The position numbers and the translations under genes were made by a program. The notes beneath the pieces were generated by a model that searched no databases, was not told where the DNA came from, and worked only from the letters and a program-made list of their open reading frames with translations. A DNA stretch of 64,000 bases from NCBI RefSeq assembly GCF_050436995.1, contig NC_134760.1, forward strand, positions 10,248,001 to 10,312,000, written 5' to 3'. The number at the start of each line of letters is the position of its first letter. Positions within the stretch are counted from its first letter, which is position 1. Positions 40,607 to 52,100 of the stretch are shown in pieces. Source of the stretch: Anticarsia gemmatalis. Taxonomy: Eukaryota > Arthropoda > Insecta > Lepidoptera > Erebidae.

Positions 40607-42065
40607 GTATGTATTAGCAGGCAATAAATGATTTGAATGTAAATTCACTCAGCTCAGATTCACGTTTATTTTATTTACATTCCATTGCTGCACTGTCAAG
40701 TTTAAATGACATAAACCACTCTACAATCATTAATTTATATTAATTAATATCGCAGGCCGACGTGTAAAAGTAATTGGTTGTGGTCAATTGCCTGCGATTG
40801 GCAAAATTGTTGAGTGTTATTATATATTGTGAGGCACTAGTAAATACTGCTGCTCATTTTGTTGATAGCGATTCATTTTGTTTGGATATTTGTTGCTATT
40901 TATCAGTTAAATAGTAAATAATGTATGCTTGCTTGACTTTGAAGTAAGTGTTTTGTTACACATTTTCTTTGACAACTGAAGCAAGACAACTCCTACTGAA
41001 TCTTGTGTAGTCGAGAAGTTAACCAATATAAAAATCTTAAACATACAGAACCACAACATCATTTCAATATTATTATTTATGCCTGATAACAAAATCTGTC
41101 GATTGTGAAACATTCGCTTCAATCACTGTGTCAACATATATCTAATGACTTTATATATAATTTATTGCTTTATACCTATTTATAGACTGTATTAATTTTT
41201 ATTTTGTATTCCATACACCTCTGCCTACGCCTACGGGTATAACACGTTTTATTATGTATGTATTTATAAACTATCTCACAATCCTTTCTAAACATGATTG
41301 CACTAGAGATTGAAGAAGAAGCATAAAGAACATACGCCGAATAAGAATACAGAATCAGTTTCACACGGGACTCGTGAGAGGCACTCGTAGTACAAAAACA
41401 AGTGTGTCCATTCCAAACACTCCGGTGTCCGAATACTGGCAACATTAGGCTAGGTATTGCCAACTTTATATTTTCTTGTATCGAGTAGTGTTGCCACTCT
41501 TTTGTTTGTTGCTTGCCTTTATTTTTGTTTTTGGTTAGAAAATAGAATTTTGTTCCATTATATAGAGATTTTTAATAGTTTTATGTGTCGATATTTATAA
41601 TGACCCTTTTGATTTTTAAATCCGAAAACACTTTGGAACTAGTTGCTCAGTGAATATTTCAATTGATGAACAAAATAATGTACTATTAATTAAGAAAAAA
41701 CTAGATTATCATGTAGTTTATGTCATAGTGTAAATACGTTAATCAATTATTTTGATTATTCTATCACATTTTATTAACTACAATATGTTTACATTAAATT
41801 AATCTAATGATCATTGCTATTATAAATTAGTGATAACACATAGTCATTGTCAATTTATTACAACACTGCAGTTTTCATTCATAGTTATGACTTTTAAAAC
41901 GCGGTATTGCAAACACTACTTTGTTTCTAAATGTTTATTTATGGAACTTTGTCAATACAATGACAGTGCAATGACACTCATAAAAAACTTCATACAACAT
42001 AAAGATATTTTAAATATGAATACGGAAAATTATTAATATTTTAACGGTATACGGTTATTTAATAT

Positions 42066-42322
42066 CTAGCTGACCCGCACAACTTCGCTTGCGTCACATA
42101 AGAGAGAATGGGTCAAAATAATACCTGTTTTTGTAACATTTTTTATTGCTACTCTGCTCCTATTGGTCGTAGCGTGATGATATATAGCCTATAGCCTTCC
42201 TCAATAAATGGACTATCTAACACTGAAAGAATTTTTCTAATCGGACCAGTAGTTCTTGCGATTAGCGCGTTCAAACAAACAATCAACCAAAAACTCTTCC
42301 GCTTAATAATATTAGTATAGAT
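42066..42322 (+). mobile_element. dispersed ~250-bp repeat family A
   Basis: Copy starting CTAGCTGACCCGCACAAC and ending TATTAGTATAGAT, about 740 bp before the first certain aPKC exon. Confidence 0.85.
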
Positions 42323-43063
42323 TTTAAAGTGCAGTAACGAACACAGAATTCTATAATATTATATTTTCACACCATCCACACCTAACTAAACAAAAAACCT
42401 TAGCAAAATTTCTATCTAAAACTGGCACGATAAACAATAGTATCTAGAACTCAAATAATGCATTTAGTTCCTCTGTGGACCCACAGAACGTCCGTCCCGT
42501 GTCACGGACAGCCACATTCGGTGCACCACGTACGGGACGTCCTCTCTAAATATATCTTATTTCTCTACGCTATTCCGCTATAAACGAAAAGTTGTTTTCT
42601 TCTTACTGTCATTATTTTTCCTTGAATTGTAAAGTACGTTGTTGTTGACAACTAGTTGAACTGAATAAGGCTGTATTGCTGATTTATCATGAAATTACTG
42701 CACCATACCAATGCAAGCTAAAGGGATAATTGGTATTCTTATTGTTATATTAGTCGTTCGAATGTTTTTGGAGTAGTGACAAAAGATTATTCCTTTTTCC
42801 AGATCTTTCGTAAACGGTTCTATAAGATACTTAATCATTTAAGAATCTACGCCTAAAATAATACTAGAAATTAAAAGCTTGCCAATATTAGAAATAAGTG
42901 GTAGTTGGCACCTTTACTGGGAGCTGCACTGTCGCCACTACATTACAAATTTCTCATTATTTAATCAAAAGTTTTGAGTCGGTTCTCGACTGCGGCTTCG
43001 AGCCAACATCTTCATTATCTATCTGTAATATTAAACTAATATGATGGTTTCTTTTTGTTGCAG

Positions 43064-43114
43064 TATTCCCCAATGTGCCCGCGGCGCCTGGCATGCCTTG
43101 CGCTGGTGAAGACA
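43064..43114 (+). CDS. aPKC: aPKC exon: end of PB1 and start of pseudosubstrate region
   Basis: 51-nt exon between a TTGTTGCAG acceptor and a GTAAGT donor. It starts with the last two bases (TA) of a split codon, so the preceding exon must end in phase 1 (G gives Val, C gives Leu). It then reads FPNVPAAPGMPCAGED, the conserved PB1-to-pseudosubstrate junction of aPKCs. The first base of the next Arg codon is its last base. This phase requirement is the test applied to candidate upstream first exons. Confidence 0.95.
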
Positions 43115-46100
43115 GTAAGTAATTTTATCCTATTTGCTGGTACATTTTACGACCCACTTCTTGTTTCTCTCTACATTCTGGTAATTGTATGACGAGTGTG
43201 TGTTATATTAACTGAGAGTTTTGTGTGTTCGGAAATAATGAATTACTAGTCATGCACATTCCGGTCTACCGAATAAATTCATAGATGGATAGACTGAAAC
43301 GTATATAAGAGTAAAGATGTGCAGTTTTTGAAAACTAACAGTTTACACCAGACTTTTCTTGTAGATCAGAGTGTGATTGTGTAATATTGTATTATTCACT
43401 TTTTCCTTAAGCGCTTGAAACTACTGCAAGCATAAGATGACTGAAATTTCCTCCACTACTCCTTCAGTCTATTTCCAAAACAGCAAAATTATTAATCTAT
43501 ATCTATAAACAAATATCTTTTCTAATAAGTAAATCGTAATATCCGTTCGAAATCACAAGCAGTGACTCGTACTATGCTATCAAAACGCAAATGTCCGGCG
43601 AGATGTGAGACATTAGGCGGCATTAGTCCCTGGACGGCGGCATTACCATGTGAATGCAGCTAAATGATGCACATTAGAACCTGTAGCGTGGTATTGGAGA
43701 AGTGCTTCGATTTGTCCGACACAGGTGCTATACGTACACTAGGAGACTATGTAAGGTTTAATAGTGACTTAGAATACATACATATGTACTATCGAACAAA
43801 CTGAATCATGACCCACCATGTGCTCATTTTCTAAAACACGTCTATATACACGTAGGTCGAAATTCGCTTGAACCTACGTTTCCTTGGTAATGAATTTGTT
43901 ATCTGTCATTATTGCGACAAATCTTTGTGCAATACAATAATGCTTTGTTATCGTTTTCAACAGGCTCCGTGGCGTAGTGGTTTGATGTTACGACTGCAAC
44001 GCGTCAGGAGTGGGTTCGATACCCACTCAGGACAAGGCTAAATCGGCCATTACAGAAAATAATGTAACTAAACAAATTAAAATAATATAGGGTAACCAGC
44101 ATAGTTATTACCCGGTTAAGGAATTGATACACAATTTTGGTCAATAGTATTGATACGCAACTTTAATATTCTTTCTAAAGGAACGTCAGTCGTTTGCTTC
44201 AATAAATTGGGAAACATAGAAATAAATTACTAACAAAAAAACGACTTCTAAAATCACAGTAATTGCCCACCCCATTTTAAAACTCAACGAAAGAAGTAAC
44301 AGTTAAAACGGTTTGTTATATAGGCACTACAATAGATTCAAATGTGTCCTTCAAAATCCTTAAAAAAAATTGCAACAAACTTACTTTTTCTTTTCTAACT
44401 ACACACCTGTCGCACAAACGTCGGACATGAGTTTAACATATTAAAAATGTTACCAATATTCTAAAAGTGACATATATCGCAATTAATTTGAACTGGTTAC
44501 TTTAGAAATTAAAATAAACATGGCAATGACTGTAGTGGTTACCCCAATCGTTTCACAGATTTCTAAATGACGTGCTATTTGACATTTGAAAGAAATAGAT
44601 TTTTTCATAGTGAAAAGAGTTTAGACTATTAACATTCTAGATTCAAATTAAGAGTGATTTATCGAAAACGTATCTAGTGCTGTAATAACAAAGGTCAAAG
44701 TTGTCTGTAGTCGTAGATACATCATAACACCGTCGTATTCATGTTTAAAATGTCCTAAGTGCAACTTTGACGATAGATATGAAATTCTTACTGCTTTGAC
44801 GGTGTCAAGCGAATTATCGGCAAAATGGGTCATGATTCAGTTGGTTCGATAGTACATTGCCTAATGCTTTGATTTGCCGTTCAATTGAGATGTAATATGC
44901 GTTTCTTGCTTCTGACGAATTATGTTTTAGGCTTTGATTCCCGATAAAGTTACTTATATTTGCTGAAGTATATAAGTTTAGAGTAGAATGTTTAGTGTAT
45001 TTTAAGGGTTACATTTAATGATTATCGATACTATAATTAACTCATTCAAGCAGGGTTAGCTTGATGTTATAGGTCAAATGTGGCTTGAACGAGTTTATTA
45101 CAAGTTTCATTAGTAACAAGGCGACAGAAACACCAAAAAGAATTTGTACTTATCATCTGCTAGTAAAAGTATTAACTCTTCATAAAACTGATTTTATTTA
45201 TAAAACAAGTCCCTCAACTCTACATTTGATGTTTCAATCTAAGGTGGAATATTCCATATGAAAGATATTGCAGCCGGTCTGAATATCTGCTGCAAACGTA
45301 TATTGGTATCGATGCTCAAAGTTTGCAGTTCAGCAAACATAATTGCGTTTCCCGTATTTGAGGTGTGCGCTGCATCAACATGTCGATACTTCTCTAATGC
45401 GTGCCGCAGGGCTGCTGTACAAATATTTTGACTTCTAATACTCACTATCAGACTAAAATCGAATTCGTTGTCTTTAATAATAGTGTATTACAATTGTATC
45501 CAGCGTAAGCATTGTATCATTATATTGAGAACATACTTTTTTATTCTTGAAGTAACTTATTGAATGAATCTGGCATTTTAACATTTGTATTTTGCAGTTG
45601 CAATCTGCTGATACGTTAGTCTGATTTAATTACGATTTTAACAGATTCAAATCACAAAAAAGAACAAATATAATGACACAAAAGTAATAACATCGAATAA
45701 AAAACGAACTGCAGTGCAACTAAACAAATTCTGAGCAGTTAAAATTGCTTCCACAATAATACTTTAAATGTCCATTCCTTTCACACAAATTGCACTTAAC
45801 TTTGCTACCACAATAATACATTAAATCTACATTTCTTTCACAGTACATAAACTTATTACTTATTTATTATGATACGACAACTACTAATGAGCACTGAATA
45901 CACAATAGTCGGCCGCAATACTTTCCTCGCAGATTCAGACACAAGGCAATATTTAGTGGAAGCTCTGCCGTCCACACATTTGCATATGAATTCACTACTT
46001 GTACATTACGAACACTACCATAAGTCAGGGCTGTTCTTTTTACAGCACAAAAAAGTGCAAATGTGCTCCCTATTGTCCATTTTTAAAGAGAAAGCCGTAG

Positions 46101-49100
46101 TGGGGATGACTGTGTAGTTTTATTTGATAGTGTATAGTTACAAAATAGAATATTAAATCCTGATTCAGGCTGCCTTGTTGCTGTAGACTTGCGTTTTGTT
46201 AATTATTCTTTTGTACTTAGTTTTTTCCAGTGCTATATTTTGTGACCTAAATTCATACGTCATATTTTTACACTTGAATATTGAGCATGTTTATAATAAT
46301 AATGTTTATTTTTACTTTCACAAAGGTACATTCAATTCCTTTGTGAGAGACTGATGTCTGTTATAGGAAGACCTGTGTTACAGATCACCAAGAATTTTTA
46401 CCAGGAAACTTAATTAAATGCTAAGATAAAATAAGCAACGATTTTACTGTTTCTAAATAACTTTTCTAAAGAAATTCTTGGTTGTTTTCATGAATTCGCT
46501 GTTCCTTTATTTATCGGATAGGTGTTCACACTTTTACAAAAATCGATTAACTGCCACTAAAACTCATTTAATAATAAGATGAACTAATAATTGTTTGGTA
46601 AAGATCAAAAACCTTAAATAATTTCGTAACCAAGTGTTAAGTTTATATTAAAAGTTTCCCCTAGCGCCAGCCCTACAAGTGGTGGGTAGGAGCGCTCAAT
46701 TTGAGTTGGTCCACGTTTGCCGGCCGCGCCTGCACCGTGGCCTCAACTTTCGCACCTAGTTGAAATTCACACATATTCACACTATATTCACTGCTCCACT
46801 GCTAAATAAATAGCATTACTAAGTAAAAACACGACGAAAATAGAACGCTTTTAAGGAAATGTATTGTGCGGTTTGAAGAAACTGTATGTAAATTTTGCAC
46901 AAAGATTTTGTGGAATTTTGTCTCTATGTTCGCGGAAAGTGTAAAATACTTTTGTCTTTTATTTGCTGGTTGTATAGTGCTTGATGCATATAATAAGCCT
47001 TTGTTTTGCCTTTGCCCACTTTTAGGGAAATTCCCAGCAAATTTTTATGGGTTAAGCCGTGGTTTTGTCCTAAAGTTGATATTTAACTGGAAGGCGATTG
47101 ATACTCACGATATATTTTTGTAATTTCTCTTAGATTAGACTAGCGGCCCGCCCCTTCTTAGCCTGAACCTTTACAACTTCTTAACATAAACTTTCCTACT
47201 GAATCACCCCTTCTATTAAAAAAAACCGCATCAAAATCCGTTGCGTAGCTTTAAAGATCTAAACATACATACATACAGACATAGGGACAGACACGGAAAG
47301 CGAATTTGCTTTATACTATGTAGTGAAGAGAGACCGAAATCGACACTAGATCCAAATGATATTTAATTAGCAATGTTTCCAGTTGTTTACTATAAATGTA
47401 CAGCTTTCGCTATCATTGACCGATATATTAAAAACATTGCATTCACTGAATCGCGTCTGAATCGACCAAATTCTTTTTAAATCGATAAGATAGTGTAGAT
47501 AAGTGCTAGTGTGGTATCGGCGCCAACGTCGCTAAGTGTGCAGTGTACTCGATACCATGCCCTACTCAAATGTCTTGCTCTTTACAAATTGCCAAGTATT
47601 TAACAGGTACTTTAAAGAAATAGTTAATAGTAAATTGTTGTTTTGTTCGTCGCTAGGGTTTTTGTAGTTATCGGTGATTGGGAAATGTGTTGTTTTGTGT
47701 ATTATGTGTCTGTTTGTGTTAACGCTAGTGATGTTATGGTAAGAGTAGTTGTTTGTTTACATAGTAAACATGCATTAGAAACACATTATTGTTACAATAT
47801 AGTGTAGTGTGTGTCATGTCTTGGGTATGTTTTTGCTGTATATATTTCTATGATATTTTTACATAGCTTATACTTTTTTAAATTTGTGTTAGACATTAAA
47901 TTCAGTCGTTTCTATTTAAGTGTAATGAAGTGAATTAAAACTAAGGAAAAAAGGCTTTTGGGATTTTTTTATGATAGCACCTCACAAACAGCAGCGGCAT
48001 AGCATAGCGAAATTTCATTCGCAACATAAAAAAGTACGGTATAATAAAAATCATACCTTACATGCCAGTTGTTTTTTAAACTAACTACATGCCATAATAT
48101 AACTTTATAAATTATACATATATAATTGATATCCCGGTGTGATTCTTACCGCTGGCTTCGGCGTCGCGCCCTAAATCGCAATTAGATCGCGTGTGGCAAG
48201 ATTAATGATGTTTCGAAGTGACATACGAGAAGGTGTGTTCGATACCTGTGTACGAAAATATGCCGCTACATTGTAATGCTTTTATTGAACACACCTCTAG
48301 TACTGCGCTATAGAAATATAATACCATCTATTGCCATCTAGTAGACGCAACTCGCAAGCTACTTGTTTGTGTATCAAGCCGTAGTTAAAAAGCTGTGTTA
48401 TATACCTCCGTAGACATTTTAAGAATGCTGTAGTATGTGACCGTTGCTTTGCTCTTTTAGTTGCATTTTTGGGTAGGGTAGGTTTCTTTATGCCCGCCCC
48501 TCTGACTGGAGAGTCCCACATAACCCTGTGCTTCACCCAGGACACAGGGTACGCGTAACGCATTTCCCCACGAAAATAAAAATAAAAAGGGCAGGTTTCT
48601 TCCCAGAATAAAACAACGTTGGAATTCCACCACAGTTGCCAAACACTAGTTAAGGACAAGGATTTTTGAAACCTTTAATGGAACCCTATGACATGGTTTT
48701 ATTGTGTTGTTTTCGTTTTCCCTAAAAGAAACACTAGTCTATTATTTATAGCTTTTTAAAAGTTTCTATAATAGATTTTAAGAAATCACATATAACTCCC
48801 TACATAATAATGATTCTATTCTGAATATTTCCAAAAACTTGTAAACAAACATCTTTTTGACTTCACTTTCCTAGAACCGTTTCTTGTTCCTCATCCGCAT
48901 GAAGTATTCCATAATTCTTCTTTATACTTGTTTCAGTACAAAACTCGCAACTTGTCGACGTTAAATATAAGTAATAAGTACTTACTTATAGTTTTGTTCT
49001 TACAAACTTATTGAAGAGAAATTTTCGTTGAACGGAAACTTTTGTTTGACCACCATCTTGAAAGTTGTGAATTTCTGAGTATTTCTCAAATAGGTTTTAT

Positions 49101-52100
49101 TACTCTTTTGTACCACAAGTTTCTTTAAGGTATTCCTCTGAAAATTTCCTTTTGCAAGAAACCCTAGCCCGGCAGTAGGACATTCATGAATAAAATATAA
49201 TTCCACTTTTTTTCCTTCGTGGATCGATATTTTGGGAATGTTTTTGAATATAAAAGCGTCTAGTCCTAAATATTACTATATTGTAGCGCGATTCTGTACA
49301 GTCGATACTGTCGAGTATCGAAAGTTTGACATTTAGAATGTACTGCCAAAATAGTTCTTACGACGCCCGTCAGAGGCGCTGATCAGATTTTCATACAAAA
49401 TTTCTCGATGACAGGTCGGTTGTCGGTAGTCGATAGTAGTAGAGAATCGAGCTACTGTGCTATTGTGTTTTGTTTGTGTTATTTTTATGTTTGTTAACGC
49501 ATTGTATTTGTAATTTCAGGAAGCATATACAGAAGAGGCGCTCGGCGGTGGCGAAAACTATACCGCGTCAATGGACATATTTTCCAAGCTAAACGATTTA
49601 ATAGAGTGAGTATTATTTTAGTACATATTTACATACTTACATCGTTAATAATGTTATAGAAATGGAAGTTTCACTTTTGGATGTCAAACTAAAATTAGCA
49701 AATTTTTTTATCGTATTCAGAAACTACGCACCCTAAGATTTATATGGTACTTTTTGGATCTATCTGTAAGTGTAACATTTTACTTTCAGATAGATCCAAA
49801 AACTACCATATAAATCTTAGGGTACATCATTTCTGAAAAACTGAAAAATATTTATCTCGTTTTCATTTGCATTTCATGGTCTTTATTCTTAAAGAACTAA
49901 TCATCAAAAGCAAAATAATAACATACTATACTAACTATCGATTAACTAAACCATCTTCTCTTTCAGCGCGCCTTCTGTGCCTTCTGTCAGGACCGCATCT
50001 GGGGTCTGGGGCGGCAAGGGTTCAAGTGCATCCAGTGCAAGCTGCTGGTGCACAAGAAGTGCCACAAGCTGGTGCAGAAGCCCTGCTCCAATGAACACGT
50101 CGACCCCATCGAAGTCAAGGACGATGCCAACGGAGAGAGCACCCTGGGACGAGCGTCGTCTGTCCGGTGAGAATATTTATTTAATTTATAACTTTCATAA
50201 AATAATGTCATAAGGACTTTGTGCCAATCGTATTTTCTACCAGTCGACCTTTGGGTGCTGCAAAGGTAAACTAGGTAGGTGTGCTAGAAATGTTTATTAT
50301 AAACAAATGAAAAATAATTAATGTAGTTTCTTGGTGTCAGCTAAAGTCTAGAGTCGTATTGTTTGACATTAAGCCTTGCCTTGCGTTGATTGTTCGTGTG
50401 ACTTGGCGATATCAGCTTTCGATGTTAGACTGGGTTTTACAAGTTTCTATATTTACATAAAAGTTTTCATTTGGTCATGATAATAAAAAAAATGAAAATT
50501 TTGATGTGGCAACAACTTATATGCCAAAAATATTCATTCAAATTTGTATGATTTGCGCTTATAATATATGGGTAAAAAATTTAAGGTTGCTTACAATAAT
50601 ATTGCTATTTCGAACAGCTGAAATTATAAATAAATTATCATTTGTGAAAATTAGAGCAATTGACATTATCTTTATTGTTATCTGTCGTGAGCTATTCTCG
50701 AATTATTGCCAATCTAATTTCACGAGAGATTAAGATATTTTGTACGTCAATGTTAAGCTTTATTTATTGTACAATTATCTTCTGATTCTTGTTACTAAAC
50801 AATGAAATATTGATATGGTCATCTCAGATTATAAAGTCCAGTTTTTATAAGCTATCTTGAGATAGGGATCGTTACTAGGCAATCTTTGTTATTTATGTGA
50901 ATGAATATAGTTAAAGTTGCGTATCTTTTTTAGTTTTCCATGCCATTACTTAGCCGTCGTAATAATGCGACATATTTTTTTTCATTGTGTTATTGGGAGA
51001 ATTCGGCTTCAGAGAGAAAAGGGGAGGTCTATTATAGACTCTACCTATCTCCACAGGAAGAAAGCGTAATTTTGTATGCATATGTGTAGTTTTGACTCTG
51101 GGCCAAAAAAATACTATGTATTTAAAACATATTATTTCAATATTCAATGATTAAAAAAACTTCCTAGCGGTACTTTTTACCTACATTAGTAACCCACAAG
51201 TACCATATTTAGAATTCCGTTATTCACTTTCCTCGAATGACAATCTGTGCCGACGTTTTTGTGCGTAAAAACACTTTTTGCGATTCCACTAGCCTTCTGG
51301 TTGACATGGTTTATTGATCGGCGTGGTCGAGCGTGTCGATGCATCCAAACACGCAATTATATCACCATTCAAGACGACACTTTTGACACTCATCTTTCAA
51401 CGAAACTGTAGTTTTATTATTTGAAACAATAGTAATATAGTTAAAAATATATTTAAGTGTAATATTTACGGTATTTTTTAACTATCTTTTCATGATTTCC
51501 TTTGACGAAATCATTGAGAAAAGTTAGTGAATTTGCTATCAATTTTCGAGTTCTTCAATCAGTCTAATGTCGGGGACTTGTATAGTTTTGAACTTGGCTT
51601 GCGCGCTTCAGGACTCGACGTGTAACATAGTGTACGTCAGTCTTTTTTTCTTAAACCTGTGATTCACATACGTTATACGTATAAGTTCTTTTTCACCAAT
51701 TCATGCAACTCTTACAACCAAAATAGTAATTTCTTGCACTTAATTAACCGTAGAATTTTTCGTCATAAAACTTACGTGAACAGCAGGTCGCGATATTATT
51801 TTTTTTTTGTATGTTTGTCTGTGTGTTGCGCAGGTCCCGCGCGGAGGTGGAGCCGCCCCTGCCGGAGACGCCGCCGGCGCCGGCCGCCGCGCCGCGCGAG
51901 GAGCTGGAGCCGGGCGCGCAGAGACAGTACTCGCTCGATGACTTCGAGCTCATCAGGGTCATCGGACGTGGCTCCTATGCTAAGGTAATGTTTTTTGCTA
52001 ATTGGTAGGTTCGTCTTAGAAAAATCCAGATATATATATTTTATTTAACACTCCAAGTCGAATTTTCATCCAGTCTTAGGTCATTTCCGATAGAGTAACT

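Larger units (their letters stand above)
31583..43063. other. non-coding, presumed intron up to the first certain aPKC exon
   Basis: Apart from the repeats listed separately, nothing coding is recognised. At 36780-36980 a GC patch (GAGGGCGCCACTGTC) precedes a leader-like stretch ending TTGCGGTG|GTGAGC, possibly a non-coding exon. The frame at 33963-34175 was not identified. Confidence 0.45.
43115..49519 (+). other. aPKC intron (6.4 kb)
   Basis: Contains a SINE head (43964), a LINE tail (47143), leader-like DNA at 47460-47737, and compact GC patches at 43600-43700 and 46670-46760 that are candidate regulatory elements. The minus-strand frame at 48297-48659 looks like repeat-derived or random sequence. 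Confidence 0.7.

Noticed and set aside
43964..44035. tRNA gene
   Set aside because: Has boxes A and B but the acceptor and anticodon stems do not pair; it is a SINE head. The same applies to 3300-3380 and 62776-62850.
48297..48659. 120-codon minus-strand frame (WVKHRVMWDSPVRG)
   Set aside because: Possibly repeat-derived but no family recognised; no exon boundaries.
49731..49822. microRNA precursor
   Set aside because: Arms are too perfect and MITE-like for a typical insect pre-miRNA; no basis for a mature strand without small-RNA data.
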